This document shows positions 36,855 to 47,003 of a stretch of DNA of 64,000 nucleotides, one piece after another (the first letter of the stretch is position 1; every line of letters starts with the position of its first letter). The notes under the pieces are model-generated. The model searched no databases. It had not been told where the DNA came from and saw nothing but the letters and a program-made list of their open reading frames with translations. The translations under genes and the position numbers were made by a program. Origin of the DNA: Sphingobium sp. (GTDB taxonomy: Bacteria; Pseudomonadota; Alphaproteobacteria; Sphingomonadales; Sphingomonadaceae); NCBI GenBank assembly GCA_020446425.1, contig JAGRES010000005.1, forward strand, positions 62,001-126,000, read 5' to 3'.

Positions 36855-38654
36855 TTATCGGATAAAGGAGCGGTCCTTGACGGACAGGGCGCAGGCCGGC
36901 GCATCCGCCATCGTCGCGCACACGGCTTTCGCCATTTGCTCATACAGCATCCTGATATGGCTGGCTTCGTTCTGGCTTCCGCAGCGCCTGGGAATGACCG
37001 TTTCCGCATAATGATGCAGGTTGAGGTGCGGCCAATTGGGGGCGATTGTGGCCACCGCCTCGCGGGCTTCGGCAACTTTCCCGGCCGCCACCAGCGTTGC
37101 CGCGAACCGCAACGATGTATCCGGCGTTCTGAATATCACGAACGACTTGCGTCCGGCGGTCTCCGCTTTCCCGATATCGCCATTGTTCAGATAGAGCTGG
37201 TTGAGCCATGTTTGCGTCACCCATCGGGTCGGATTATCGGCGATCATGGATGCATCGAACCGCTCTGCTCTGGAAATAACGTTCTCGGGAACATGCGCGC
37301 AGGTGTAGGGATGAACGATCGCCTGAAACGCCGCCAGCCCGTTGCCGGGATCGAGCGCGACCGTCCTCTGCGCCATTTTCTCCGACAGATCCATCTCACC
37401 GGCATGCCAATAATAGCTGGTCAGGCTGGAAATGGCCTTGGGATCGTCCGACCCATATGCCAGGGCGTCGCGGGCATGGTCGATAGCCTCGCCACGTGCG
37501 CCCTGTTCCTCCATTTGGGTGTCGACATTGGCCAGATACGCTAGCTTGTCGGCCAGCACAGCATGCGCCGCACCAAATTGCGGATCAAGCTCCACGGCGC
37601 GCCGGGCATAAGCGACACGCTGCTTTTCCCACACCATACTGTCTTCAGCCTTGCCGGGCACCCAGGCGGCATTGAGATACAGGAGCCAGGGCGTATCATT
37701 GGCCCGCGGATCATCGAGCATCAGGTCCCGCACCGCCAATATGGTTCGCAAGTGCAATTCCTGGCTCAATTCCATCGCCAGCGCATCGACCTCAGAACGG
37801 CTGTCGCCCGCCGATTGTCTGGAGCCAGTCCATAGCAATTGCTCACCCTCGGTTTTCATGAGCTGCGCGCTGACTTCGAGCCCATCGCCCCTGCGCCGGA
37901 CAAAGGCGTGAACATGCAGGAACGGCAGATCGCCCGAACGAGTGGACTGGCGGGCATCATGCCAGCCCGGATCGCCCGATAAAATGAGGACAGGAAAGAG
38001 CTGCTGCCGGGTCAGGGACAGGGCGACAGCCTCATGCAATTCTTCGGCGAGTTGCAGCGCCAGCGGGTCCTGCGCGGAGGCGCTGAATTTGAGCAGCGCG
38101 ATCTGGGGGCGCGGGACCTGATCATTCTCGCCGCTGTCCCACCGCATAAACAGAAAGGCTGCAAGAGCCGCCACCACAATGACAGCCGCCGCAGCCCATA
38201 ACGCGAAGCGTGGAGCCTTCAGCGGCTCTCCATCACCCGCCACCATATCCTGAGGCGATGCGGACGGATCGTCAGGCGGGGGCTCATCGTCCGCCGAATC
38301 CGCCAAGTCCGTGAACACGGCCCCATATTGCCCCTTCGGAATCTCGATCAGTATCTTTTGCGGTTCTCCGGCCGTCACATAATAATGCGCCAGCATCTTG
38401 CGCAGCCGCCCAACCTGCACGCGCACGATGGAATCGAGCATGGGGTCAAAGGACTCATCCCGGTCGAACACGTCGATGCCGATCGTATAGCCTTTAAGAT
38501 GTTCGGTATCGTCATCCAGTGTAGCAGTGACAAGATAGCGGAGCAGTATCTGTATCTTCGGAGAAGCGACGAATTCCTCCGACGCCAGAATATGGTCGAG
38601 CTGCGACAATATTGCCTGTCTAGAAATCCCGTCCGGCAATGATACCACCCACAT
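36855..38654 (-). CDS. Membrane regulator with TolB-like and TPR region
   Basis: A 599-residue protein. Residues 1-115 form the domain common to large 'TolB/TPR' regulators of alphaproteobacteria (SPKIQILLRYLVTATL, LKGYTIGIDVFDRDESFDP, VRVQVGRLRKML), probably a DNA-binding module like that of CadC-type proteins. One membrane helix lies at about 150-170, then a TolB-like part (VPRPQIALLKF) and a TPR-like helical C-terminus. Such genes are often mislabelled adenylate cyclase; no cyclase domain is present. Its ligand and target are unknown. Confidence 0.7.
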   Translation of the reverse strand: MWVVSLPDGISRQAILSQLDHILASEEFVASPKIQILLRYLVTATLDDDTEHLKGYTIGIDVFDRDESFDPMLDSIVRVQVGRLRKMLAHYYVTAGEPQKILIEIPKGQYGAVFTDLADSADDEPPPDDPSASPQDMVAGDGEPLKAPRFALWAAAAVIVVAALAAFLFMRWDSGENDQVPRPQIALLKFSASAQDPLALQLAEELHEAVALSLTRQQLFPVLILSGDPGWHDARQSTRSGDLPFLHVHAFVRRRGDGLEVSAQLMKTEGEQLLWTGSRQSAGDSRSEVDALAMELSQELHLRTILAVRDLMLDDPRANDTPWLLYLNAAWVPGKAEDSMVWEKQRVAYARRAVELDPQFGAAHAVLADKLAYLANVDTQMEEQGARGEAIDHARDALAYGSDDPKAISSLTSYYWHAGEMDLSEKMAQRTVALDPGNGLAAFQAIVHPYTCAHVPENVISRAERFDASMIADNPTRWVTQTWLNQLYLNNGDIGKAETAGRKSFVIFRTPDTSLRFAATLVAAGKVAEAREAVATIAPNWPHLNLHHYAETVIPRRCGSQNEASHIRMLYEQMAKAVCATMADAPACALSVKDRSFIR

Positions 38655-39101
38655 AGTTCGCCCCGATTATTACCGGGGTCGTAACGGGAGCGAGCATAAC
38701 TCAATTCACCGCAAAAGGAACAAGCCGATTCTGCTTTTCAGTCGGCGGCCCGACATGGTTTTGCGATTTAACACTGTTAAACGACGCATCTGCGCTGTTT
38801 TATACAATCCACGCGCTACGCCAAAAACCCTTTGAATACGTCAACTTGCGACGCATGACGCCCCGCATGGACGTCACTTAACTGTAATAAACTGCGCCGG
38901 CCGACCGTGCACAAGTACACGCAGCTCAACGGGGCGGCCACTGGGCTTTGGCCCGGCACGAAGTCTCCCGAAAGGACTGCCCATACGTGCCCGGACGTCC
39001 CCCACGCCTTCGGTCAGGGTCGCGACCGAAGTCCTCCTGTTCCCACAGTGGGAGGAAGAAGGGCCGGTGTCCGCCTATGCGGATGCCGGTCCTTCGCTTG
39101 G
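38655..39101. other. Long intergenic region with structured segment
   Basis: These 447 bases separate queA from the TPR regulator, which are on the same strand. The half next to the regulator is fairly AT-rich and should hold its promoter. The half next to queA holds the series of hairpins listed separately. I see no supported open frame on either strand. Confidence 0.6.
38892..39092. ncRNA. Candidate structured RNA, strand unresolved
   Basis: Five successive stems lie in 200 bases: CTGCG/CGCAG (38892/38920), GGCACG/CGTGCC (38955/38986), CTTCGGTC/GACCGAAG (39008/39024), TCCTCC/GGAGGA (39032/39051), and GGCCGGTGTCCGC with its near-complement (39062/39079). The last could be the queA terminator on the minus strand, as CTTCTT follows it there. 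I tested it by eye against tmRNA, RNase P RNA, SRP RNA and the cobalamin riboswitch and found no fit. Confidence 0.35.
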
Positions 39102-40136
39102 TTAGCGGTCACCCGGCAGCAAAAGGCTGGCATCGCCATAGGAATAGAAACGATAGCCCTGCGCAATCGCATGGGCATAGGTCGCCTGCATCGTCTCCAG
39201 CCCCATCAGCGCGCTGACCAGCATGAAAAGGGTCGAGCGCGGCAAATGGAAATTGGTCATCAGGCCATCAATGGCGCGAAAGCGATATCCCGGCGTGATG
39301 AAGATACGCGTTTCGCCCGTCCATTCACTGATAACGCCATCCTCGCCCGCTGCGCTTTCCAATACGCGCAGGCTGGTAGTGCCCACCGATATCACTCGCC
39401 CGCCAGCCGCGCGCACGGCATTGAGCCGCGCCGCAACCTCGGCGCTGATGCTGCCCCATTCGGCATGCATCCGGTGATCCTCGGTATCCTCCGCCTTGAC
39501 CGGCAGAAACGTACCGGCACCGACATGCAGCGTTACCGTCTCCGTTTTGATACCCGCCTCACCCAGTGCCGCCACCAGCTCCGGCGTGAAATGCAACGCC
39601 GCCGTCGGCGCGGCAACTGCGCCGTCCTCACGCGCGAACATGGTCTGATAATCGCTGCGATCCTGCTCATCGACGCCGCGCTTGCCCGCTATATAAGGCG
39701 GCAGCGGCATCGTTCCCGCACGCTCCAGCAAGACCTCCATCGGCTCATCGCCCCCGAAGAAGAGCGTGAACCCGCCTTCATCGTCCCGCGCCTCTGCAAT
39801 TGCGCTGACGCCGCTGCCGAAATCGACGCGGTCCCCAATGCGCAGCCGCTTGGCGTTGCGCACAAATGCCTGCCAGCGGCGCAGGTCGATACGCTTGTGC
39901 AGGGTCGCGCCGATGCGCGCCTCGCCGCGCTTCCCTTCGAGTTGCGCCGGGATCACGCGCGTATCATTGAACACGAGACAATCGCCGGGGCGCAGCCACG
40001 TCATGAGATCGCGCACCGATGCGTCATGCAATTCCGCACCCTGCGCCACCAGCATGCGCGCGCTGTCACGCGGGCTGGCGGGCCTCAACGCAATGCGCTC
40101 GGTCAGCAGCTCGAAATCGAAAAGCGAGACGTCCAT
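39102..40136 (-). CDS. queA: S-adenosylmethionine:tRNA ribosyltransferase-isomerase
   Basis: A 344-residue enzyme that adds the epoxycyclopentanediol ring in queuosine synthesis, using the ribose of SAM. Typical motifs include [42 protein letters not shown] and [16 protein letters not shown]. The reading frame is complete. It follows the cyclophilin gene by 22 bases on the same strand. Confidence 0.95.
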   Translation of the reverse strand: MDVSLFDFELLTERIALRPASPRDSARMLVAQGAELHDASVRDLMTWLRPGDCLVFNDTRVIPAQLEGKRGEARIGATLHKRIDLRRWQAFVRNAKRLRIGDRVDFGSGVSAIAEARDDEGGFTLFFGGDEPMEVLLERAGTMPLPPYIAGKRGVDEQDRSDYQTMFAREDGAVAAPTAALHFTPELVAALGEAGIKTETVTLHVGAGTFLPVKAEDTEDHRMHAEWGSISAEVAARLNAVRAAGGRVISVGTTSLRVLESAAGEDGVISEWTGETRIFITPGYRFRAIDGLMTNFHLPRSTLFMLVSALMGLETMQATYAHAIAQGYRFYSYGDASLLLPGDR

Positions 40137-40158
40137 TCAGTCGCCTGAGGCGGGCACC

Positions 40159-40824
40159 TTATCCGCCAGCGGCTTCCATGTGCGCGCTGACGATCTTGGT
40201 CGGGTTGACGGGCGGTTCGCCCTTCTCGATCGCATCGACATATTGCATGCCCTCGATCACGCGGCCGACGACCGTATATTTATGATCGAGCTGCATGCGC
40301 GGCATGAACATGATGAAAAACTGGCTGTTTGCGCTGTTCTCATCCTGCGCGCGCGCCATCGAGACCACACCGCGCACATGCGGCAGGTCGCTGAATTCCG
40401 CTGTCAGGTCGGGCTCGGACGAGCCGCCTGTACCGTCGCCATTGGGATCGCCGCCTTGCGCCATGAAACCGGGAATCACGCGGTGAAAAATCAGGCCGTT
40501 GTAAAACCCGCTATTGGTCAGAGCCTTGATGCGTTCGACATGGCCCGGCGCGACATCGGCGCGCAGCTGGATACGAACCGTACCGCCATTGGAAAGCTGC
40601 AACACCCAGACATTCGCGGGGTCGAGCGGAATGCTGGCCGGCGGCGTCTTGTGCGGTTCTTCCTTGCGCAGCTCATCGGCCTGCTCGCGCGCCTTGGCCG
40701 CGCGTTCGGCTTTGGCCATTTCCTCGGCCTGCCCCTTGCCTTGCGCATAGGCGCTGTTTGCGGCGGCAAAACCGACCACCAGCCACAGCATCATGAGCGA
40801 GCGGATTAGCCTGTTGATCTTCAT
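40159..40824 (-). CDS. Periplasmic cyclophilin-type peptidyl-prolyl isomerase
   Basis: A 221-residue protein with a signal peptide (MKINRLIRSLMMLWLVVGF ... SAYAQG), a charged linker rich in Ala, Lys and Glu, and a cyclophilin domain with FHRVIPGFMAQGGD and NSQFFIMFMPRMQLD. It helps folding in the periplasm. I chose the ATG at 40824 because GGAGAG lies eight bases upstream, rather than the TTG at 40830. It lies between coaD and queA on one strand. Confidence 0.9.
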   Translation of the reverse strand: MKINRLIRSLMMLWLVVGFAAANSAYAQGKGQAEEMAKAERAAKAREQADELRKEEPHKTPPASIPLDPANVWVLQLSNGGTVRIQLRADVAPGHVERIKALTNSGFYNGLIFHRVIPGFMAQGGDPNGDGTGGSSEPDLTAEFSDLPHVRGVVSMARAQDENSANSQFFIMFMPRMQLDHKYTVVGRVIEGMQYVDAIEKGEPPVNPTKIVSAHMEAAGG

Positions 40825-40899
40825 CGACAATTCTCTCCGGAAACGAATCTGTGCGTGCTTATGCGCGATAATGGGTAAATGCTGAACCGCAAATGATCG

Positions 40900-41409
40900 T
40901 CATGAACCCTTGCGGCCTATTTTCTCGACGCGTTCAGTAACTTCCGCGCACACCTTCGGGCTGACGAATTTGTCGATCGGCCCGCCGTAAAGCGCGATTT
41001 CCTTGACGAGGCGGGACGCGATAGGCTGCAACGACACATCGGCCATCAGGAAAACCGTTTCCACCCTGTCGTTAATCTGCTGGTTCATGCCCGCCATCTG
41101 ATATTCATATTCGAAATCGGCCACAGCGCGCAGCCCGCGAATAATGACTCCAGCGCCCACACTGTCGGCAAAATCCATCAGCAATGCATCGAACGCCACG
41201 ACCTCGATATCGTCGCTAATGCTGGCGCATTCCCGCCGCACCATCGCCAATCGCTCGTCGAGCGAGAACATGGGCGATTTGCTGGGGTTGGTCGTCACAC
41301 CGATGATCAGCCGGTCGACCAGCTTCGCTCCGCGGCGGATGATGTCCATATGCCCCAATGTGATGGGGTCGAATGTGCCGGGATAAACCCCGGTGCGTTC
41401 TACGCTCAT
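40900..41409 (-). CDS. coaD: Pantetheine-phosphate adenylyltransferase
   Basis: A 169-residue enzyme of CoA synthesis that adenylates 4'-phosphopantetheine. The nucleotide motif VYPGTFDPITLGHMDII and the C-terminal SRLVKEIALYGGPID are clear. It begins five bases after the polyprenyl synthase stop on the same strand. Confidence 0.95.
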   Translation of the reverse strand: MSVERTGVYPGTFDPITLGHMDIIRRGAKLVDRLIIGVTTNPSKSPMFSLDERLAMVRRECASISDDIEVVAFDALLMDFADSVGAGVIIRGLRAVADFEYEYQMAGMNQQINDRVETVFLMADVSLQPIASRLVKEIALYGGPIDKFVSPKVCAEVTERVEKIGRKGS

Positions 41410-41413
41410 AGTT

Positions 41414-42331
41414 TCAGCGATCCCTTTTTATAACATAGTCGGCAATGGCGCGCAGCAAATCCGCACGCTCATCATAATCATGCAGATGCGCTTTGGCCTG
41501 CTCGACCAGAAGCTGGGCCTGTTGCTGCGCCCGCTCCACGCCCAGCAGCGACACGAATGTCTGTTTGCCGGCGGCGGCGTCCTTGCCCAGAGCTTTGCCC
41601 GCCAGTTCAGCATCCCCGCGAACATCCATCAGATCGTCGGCGATCTGAAAAGCGAGACCGATATCGCGGGCATAACCATGCAGGCCGGTACGCCCTTCAT
41701 GCGGCACATGTCCCATGATCGCCGCGGCCTCTACACAGAAACCGATAATCGCCCCGGTCTTGAGCTGTTGCAGGCGCGTGATCGTCGGCAGATCGAACTC
41801 CTGGGTTTCGGCAACCAGGTCCATCATCTGCCCGCCCGCCATGCCTTGCGGTCCGCTTGCGAGCGCGAGCGCGCGCACAAGTTCACAGCGAATGAACGGA
41901 TCGGGATACGTTGCTTCGTCCACCAGTATCTCGAAGGCCAGATCATGCAGACAATCGCCCGCCAATATGGCGGTCGCTTCATCAAAGGCCTTGTGCGCGG
42001 TCGGTTTGCCACGCCGCAGATCGTCATCGTCCATCGCGGGCAGATCGTCATGGATCAGCGAGTAGACATGGATGCACTCGACAGCGAGGCCGATGCGAAT
42101 GACCTGCTGGGGATCGAGCGAGAACAAATTCCCGGCCGCCCTGATCAGCAAGGGCCGTATCCTCTTGCCGCCGCCGATGGTCGCGTAGCGCATCGCCTCA
42201 TACAAGCGTCTGCGCGGATCGTCAGGAACCGGTATGAACACATCGAACGCACTGTCGATATCTTCCGCCATTTGCTGCGCGGCGATGAGCAGCGCCTCGT
42301 TGCCGATCACATCATAACCGCTAGCGGACAT
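41414..42331 (-). CDS. ispA: Short-chain polyprenyl diphosphate synthase (IspA-like)
   Basis: A 305-residue all-helical prenyltransferase. The first Asp-rich motif (IHDDLPAMDDDDLRRGK) and the second (FQIADDLMDVRGD) are complete; the type and length fit farnesyl or geranylgeranyl diphosphate synthases. The ATG at 42331 is right behind GAGGGGGAA; an ATG at 42349 would overlap xseB and has no ribosome site. Pairing with xseB is a common arrangement. Product length cannot be set by eye. Confidence 0.88.
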   Translation of the reverse strand: MSASGYDVIGNEALLIAAQQMAEDIDSAFDVFIPVPDDPRRRLYEAMRYATIGGGKRIRPLLIRAAGNLFSLDPQQVIRIGLAVECIHVYSLIHDDLPAMDDDDLRRGKPTAHKAFDEATAILAGDCLHDLAFEILVDEATYPDPFIRCELVRALALASGPQGMAGGQMMDLVAETQEFDLPTITRLQQLKTGAIIGFCVEAAAIMGHVPHEGRTGLHGYARDIGLAFQIADDLMDVRGDAELAGKALGKDAAAGKQTFVSLLGVERAQQQAQLLVEQAKAHLHDYDERADLLRAIADYVIKRDR

Positions 42332-42338
42332 TTCCCCC

Positions 42339-42602
42339 TCAATCCGCATCGAAGGGTTGGGCGCCAGCGGGGGTTCCGTTTGGCCCTATGCTGAGTTTCT
42401 CGATGCGCGCTTCCGCATCGGCCAGGCGCTTCTGGCATTGCGCGCGCAGTGCCTCACCGCGCGCATATAATGCGATTGAGTCGTCAAGAGGGACGTCCCC
42501 GCGTTCCAGCCGCTGCACAATGGCTTCCAGCTCTCGCAGGGCATCTTCGAATGAGAGATCTTGAGGTGATGCCTCGCTCGACATTATATCAGTTTCCGAC
42601 AT
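42339..42602 (-). CDS. xseB: Exodeoxyribonuclease VII small subunit
   Basis: An 87-residue protein with LSFEDALRELEAIVQRLERGDVPLDDSIALYARGE, the family signature over most of its length. It binds the XseA large subunit to form the single-strand nuclease. The ATG at 42602 gives the usual size; a frame starting at 42659 adds 19 unlikely residues. Confidence 0.93.
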   Translation of the reverse strand: MSETDIMSSEASPQDLSFEDALRELEAIVQRLERGDVPLDDSIALYARGEALRAQCQKRLADAEARIEKLSIGPNGTPAGAQPFDAD

Positions 42603-42848
42603 GGACACAGCTTTGACGCTGACCAGAGACAGGGTCAAGTGTTCCGTGCGCCTATTCACTTATACAAAAGCCGGGTTCATAATATTGGAGATTCACTGAT
42701 CTGTAAGATTAGAGCACTAATGGACCGCAGCGCATCGCTGTCCTCGCAATGGTTGAGCGGAAATTGATAATGGATTTCCTTGAAATTATGCGCGGGCAAT
42801 CATTAACCATTGACGAAAATGCTGCATCTGCACATAGATAGGGTCGCT

Positions 42849-43232
42849 ATGAAAATTCATCTATCTCTCCTCGCCCTCCCCGCCGTCCTCATGGCAGGCG
42901 CCTGCAATGACGAGCCTGAAGTCATCGACCGCCAGCCGCAAGATGATCTGGGAGCACAACTCAACAACGCTGCAGCCATTGAACTGCCGCCGATGGTCGC
43001 CAAGAGCGAGACCTATCGCTGCAAGGATAATTCGCTGATCTTCGTCGACTTCATGTCCGACAACAAGACCGCGAACCTGCGCGTCGAAAAGAAGGACGGC
43101 ACGCCGATCATCCTGAAAGCCGAAGAAGAAGGCCAGCCCTTCACGGCTGAAGGCGGATATTCGCTGGACGGTTCGGGCGCGGTTGTCTCGGCTACGCTGC
43201 CGGGCAAGGGCACGCTTAGCTGCAAGTCCTGA
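42849..43232 (+). CDS. MliC-like lipoprotein
   Basis: A 127-residue lipoprotein. The lipobox LMAGAC puts the mature N-terminal Cys at residue 19. The mature part has YRCKDNSLIFVDF and ends TLSCKS, resembling the two-cysteine MliC/PliC fold of lysozyme inhibitors; this match is from pattern only. The ATG at 42849 starts the signal sequence directly; an earlier ATG at 42810 is not needed. It ends in a clear terminator. Confidence 0.65.
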   Translation: MKIHLSLLALPAVLMAGACNDEPEVIDRQPQDDLGAQLNNAAAIELPPMVAKSETYRCKDNSLIFVDFMSDNKTANLRVEKKDGTPIILKAEEEGQPFTAEGGYSLDGSGAVVSATLPGKGTLSCKS

Positions 43233-43259
43233 TCCACCCCTCTCCCTTTTCAAACAACC

Positions 43260-43295
43260 GGGCCGGTCGAGCTATGCTCCCGGCCCTTTTCTTTT
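43260..43295 (+). terminator. Rho-independent terminator after the MliC-like gene
   Basis: A seven-bp stem GGGCCGG (43260-43266) with CCGGCCC (43280-43286) is followed by TTTTCTTTT. It lies 28 bases after the stop codon and before purL. Confidence 0.85.
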
Positions 43296-43368
43296 GCGAT
43301 TCACATTCTTGCCGCCTCAGCGCTAAAAGCGGTTTCCACTCCGCGCCAAAATCATTATGGGGCTGGCC

Positions 43369-45609
43369 ATGACCGATACAGCCACAGCCCCTTCCGCAAT
43401 CACCCCTGAGATCGTTGCCGAGCATGGCCTCAATGTTGAGGAATATGCGCGCATATTGAATGCACTGGGCCGCGAGCCGAACCTCACGGAACTCGGTATC
43501 TTCTCGGTAATGTGGTCGGAGCATTGCTCTTATAAATCCTCCCGTATCCACCTGAAGAAACTGCCGACCGAAGGCCCGCAGGTCATCTGTGGCCCCGGCG
43601 AAAATGCGGGCGTGGTCGATATTGGCGATGGCCAAGCCGCGATCTTCAAGATGGAGAGCCATAACCACCCCAGCTACATCGAGCCCTATCAGGGCGCAGC
43701 GACCGGCGTGGGCGGTATCTTGCGCGACGTGTTCACCATGGGCGCGCGGCCCATCGCCAATATGAACGCACTGCGCTTCGGTCGGCCGGACCACCCCAAG
43801 ATGCGCCATCTGATCAGCGGCGTGGTGCGTGGCATCGGCGGATACGGCAATTGCGTCGGCGTGCCGACCGTGGGCGGCGAGGTCAATTTTCACCCCGCCT
43901 ATGATGGCAACATCCTCGTCAACGCGATGACCGTGGGCGTGGCCGACACCGACAAGATTTTCTATTCCGCCGCCAGCGGCGTCGGCAACCCGATCGTCTA
44001 TGTCGGTTCCAAGACCGGCCGCGACGGCATCCACGGCGCGACCATGGCCAGCGCCGATTTCGGCGAGGACAGCGAAGAGAAGCGCCCAACCGTGCAGGTC
44101 GGCGATCCGTTCACCGAGAAACTGCTGATCGAGGCATGCCTGGAGCTGATGGCGTCCGACGCCATCGTCGCCATTCAGGACATGGGCGCAGCAGGCCTCA
44201 CCAGCTCCAGCGTCGAGATGGCCTCCAAGGGCGGCGTGGGCATCCGGCTCGACATGGACAAGGTGCCGCAGCGCGAAACCGGTATGACGGCCTATGAGAT
44301 GATGCTGTCGGAAAGCCAGGAACGCATGCTGATGGTGTTGCAACCCGGCAAAGAAGCGTTCGCCGAAGCGATCTTCCACAAATGGGAACTCGACTTCGCT
44401 GTGATCGGCGAGGTGACCGACACGGGCCGCATGGTCCTCGTCCATCATGGCGAGACGGTGTGCGATATTCCGCTGGCGCCGCTGGCCGACGATGCGCCGC
44501 TTTACGACCGCCCCCATGTGCCCAGCCCCAAACGCGCGCCGCTGACCGATATTCCTGAATGCACGGACATGAGCGCGGACCTCGTCAAGATGATGGGCTC
44601 GCCCGACATCGCGTCACGCCGCTGGATCTGGGAACAATATGACCACAAGGTCGGAGCCGACACGGTGCAGGCCCCGGGCGGCGACGCTGCGGTCGTACGC
44701 GTGCACGGCACCGACAAGGCGATTGCGATCAGCACCGACTGCACGCCGCGCTATTGCTTCGCCGATCCGGTCGAGGGCGGCAAGCAGGCGATTGCCGAAT
44801 GCTGGCGCAACATCAGCGCGGTGGGCGCGAAGCCGCTGGCCGTCACCAACTGCCTCAACTTCGCCAATCCACAGCGCCCCGAAATCATGGGTCAGTTCGT
44901 CGGCTGCCTCGAAGGCATGGGTGACGCCTGCCGCGCGCTCGATTTCCCGATCGTGTCGGGCAATGTGTCGCTCTACAACGAGTCCAAGGCGACCGGCGGC
45001 GGCAGCGCGATCCTGCCGACGCCCGCCATTGGCGGCATCGGCCTGATGCAGGATTGGACGAAAAACGCCACTATCGCCTTCAAGGGCACGGGCGACATCG
45101 TTCTTGCCGTGGGCGCATGGGCCGGACATCTCGGCCAGTCGATCTGGCTGCGCGAATGCCATGGCCGCGAGGATGGCCCGCCGCCACCCGTCGATCTGGC
45201 CGCAGAGCGCAAGACCGGCGACTTCATCCGCGTGCATATCGAGGGCGGTGCAATCACCGCCTGCCACGACGTGTCGGACGGCGGCATCGCCGTTACCGTC
45301 GCGGAAATGGCGCTGGCCGGGAATATCGGCGCGATCATCCAGAGCCCCGATGACTCAACGGCGTTCGATGACCCCCGCGCCTTCTTCGCCGAGGATCAGG
45401 GCGTCTATATCGTCACCGTCGGCGACGCATCGCTTCAAACGTTTTTGGCGGAAGCCGACGCAGCAGGCGTGACGGTTCAGCCCATAGGCCGCACCTGCGC
45501 CAACCGCCTGATCTTCGAGCTGGCCGACAGCGACCATGCCGTCGCGCTCGATGACCTGCGCACCGCGCATGAAGGCTTCTTCCCGAAGCTGATGGACGGG
45601 GAAGTTTAA
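43369..45609 (+). CDS. purL: Phosphoribosylformylglycinamidine synthase II
   Basis: A 746-residue enzyme of purine synthesis that uses glutamine-derived ammonia to convert FGAR to FGAM. Length and motifs ([52 protein letters not shown]) show the small PurL type that works with separate PurQ and PurS. Neither partner is in the window. The ATG at 43369 is chosen; one at 43357 is also in frame. Confidence 0.95.
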   Translation: MTDTATAPSAITPEIVAEHGLNVEEYARILNALGREPNLTELGIFSVMWSEHCSYKSSRIHLKKLPTEGPQVICGPGENAGVVDIGDGQAAIFKMESHNHPSYIEPYQGAATGVGGILRDVFTMGARPIANMNALRFGRPDHPKMRHLISGVVRGIGGYGNCVGVPTVGGEVNFHPAYDGNILVNAMTVGVADTDKIFYSAASGVGNPIVYVGSKTGRDGIHGATMASADFGEDSEEKRPTVQVGDPFTEKLLIEACLELMASDAIVAIQDMGAAGLTSSSVEMASKGGVGIRLDMDKVPQRETGMTAYEMMLSESQERMLMVLQPGKEAFAEAIFHKWELDFAVIGEVTDTGRMVLVHHGETVCDIPLAPLADDAPLYDRPHVPSPKRAPLTDIPECTDMSADLVKMMGSPDIASRRWIWEQYDHKVGADTVQAPGGDAAVVRVHGTDKAIAISTDCTPRYCFADPVEGGKQAIAECWRNISAVGAKPLAVTNCLNFANPQRPEIMGQFVGCLEGMGDACRALDFPIVSGNVSLYNESKATGGGSAILPTPAIGGIGLMQDWTKNATIAFKGTGDIVLAVGAWAGHLGQSIWLRECHGREDGPPPPVDLAAERKTGDFIRVHIEGGAITACHDVSDGGIAVTVAEMALAGNIGAIIQSPDDSTAFDDPRAFFAEDQGVYIVTVGDASLQTFLAEADAAGVTVQPIGRTCANRLIFELADSDHAVALDDLRTAHEGFFPKLMDGEV

Positions 45610-45798
45610 GGGTAGGATAGCACCGACTGCTGCCGTTTTCTCAATGATGGCAGTTTCGGGTGACGATTGTGAACGTTCAGCACAATTATCCTATTTTCGA
45701 AAAGCGGTCGTTCAATCTTACATAACCACACTGCCCAGCGCAGTTAACCTATGCGGTGGCTTTGTTCGTTACCAACGGACCCAACATCCAGTCTTTTC

Positions 45799-46911
45799 TT
45801 ATGGCTTAGGTTTGGAAGGTTTAGGAGCCGAGTTATCATCATTGGCAGCCTCGATTTGCAAAACCGGTTCTCCAACAGGGCGAGGGAAAACCAGTTTTGC
45901 AGCGACGACATGAATTTCGCTCTGCCGTTCCTCCCGCGCCTCAACAACCTCTTCGTTTTCACCGGCTTTCGTTGGTGCTGGCAAATACCTCACATCAACG
46001 GTCATACCGCGCTCGATGCGAGCAAGAAACTGTCGTAAAGTTGGCCGCAATCCGTTTTGCAACTCGTTTTTACGGGCTTGATCGGTAACTTCCGCTGTCA
46101 GTTGCTCAACCTTTTCCTGAATCGATGCGTCTATTTGACCTTGAATTTTCGTTCCAAATATTTGATCGACTTCTTCCGCACTAAATGACTGCAATTGAGC
46201 GGTTTGCGCGCGAACATTACGAATATCTTCTACTTTTTTCCATGTATCAAGACACCAGTCCGTTACTTTTCCTACGCTCTTTGCGACACCATACGCGACG
46301 ATTAGCCAAAATACTGGATCAGTCGTTGAAATCTCACCGACCTCAATTTTGCCCGGCTCCTCACTCTCGGCTTCCGCAACCAATCTCACAAACTTCCTGA
46401 TAAAATTTAGTTCATTTATTAGTCCAGGAAGGTTGTTATGAAATATATCGCGAGGAATCTTGAACCCAATTTGCCCTTCATCCACATCGTTTTCGGTTGG
46501 CTCAAATCCAAAGTAGGTAAGCTCACCCAATAGGTTTTTATATCTTGTTATTTCGCTTGCCCGTTTTTGCGAAATTTCCATGATATGATCTCGTATAACT
46601 GCAGGGGTTGCGGCATTTTCTGATATAACTTCTTCTATCCCATTCGTTAGTTCGACAGAAAAATCATTGTCACTACTTATCTCGGCGAGCCTATCCCAGT
46701 CGCCAGGTGTCAAAGCCTCTTGCATTTTCAGTAGACTGGATTTCAGTTTCTTAAAGCTCTCGGCGAAATTTGTCTGATAGCTCGGTTCTTGTGGAGCACC
46801 TGCCATACTGGAAACATGGCTTACCGCTTCCTCAAGGTAAGGCTGAATTTTGTATTCGGTCTCATATTGAAGAACTTTGTTGAGCAATGCCCGCAAAATC
46901 GCAGCATCCAT
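45799..46911 (-). CDS. Orphan protein of unknown function in an AT-rich patch
   Basis: A 370-residue protein I do not recognise. The N-terminal two thirds are helical with many charged residues. DPVFWLIVAYGVAKSVGKVTDW (about 198-219) could be a membrane or buried helix. The C-terminus ends in a Pro/Lys tail (SAPKPSKPKP). The gene is much more AT-rich than purL and the bioC-like gene beside it, and its codon use differs. The start at 46911 is chosen because GGGAG lies six bases ahead. It looks like recently acquired cargo, but nothing around it shows how it arrived. Confidence 0.75.
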   Translation of the reverse strand: MDAAILRALLNKVLQYETEYKIQPYLEEAVSHVSSMAGAPQEPSYQTNFAESFKKLKSSLLKMQEALTPGDWDRLAEISSDNDFSVELTNGIEEVISENAATPAVIRDHIMEISQKRASEITRYKNLLGELTYFGFEPTENDVDEGQIGFKIPRDIFHNNLPGLINELNFIRKFVRLVAEAESEEPGKIEVGEISTTDPVFWLIVAYGVAKSVGKVTDWCLDTWKKVEDIRNVRAQTAQLQSFSAEEVDQIFGTKIQGQIDASIQEKVEQLTAEVTDQARKNELQNGLRPTLRQFLARIERGMTVDVRYLPAPTKAGENEEVVEAREERQSEIHVVAAKLVFPRPVGEPVLQIEAANDDNSAPKPSKPKP

Positions 46912-47003
46912 CTTCATCTCCCATAACGCAAGCAATGACCATAGCGATCTTTATTCTAACGCCACAATCATTTCGGTCGAATAACTGGTGGAAGTGCGTC
47001 CCC

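Noticed and set aside
38930-38960. GCCACTG followed by GGGC...GCCC, resembling part of a cobalamin riboswitch
   Set aside because: The other required boxes (GGGAA...GGTG, CCCGCAACTG, AGACC) are absent, and no B12-related gene follows.
38907-40148. Long plus-strand frame opposite queA
   Set aside because: It is antisense to the well-supported queA gene, and its product is rich in Arg, His and Ala with no known motif.
45644-45913. Plus-strand frame of 89 codons after purL
   Set aside because: It overlaps the orphan gene on the other strand, has no ribosome site and no recognisable sequence.
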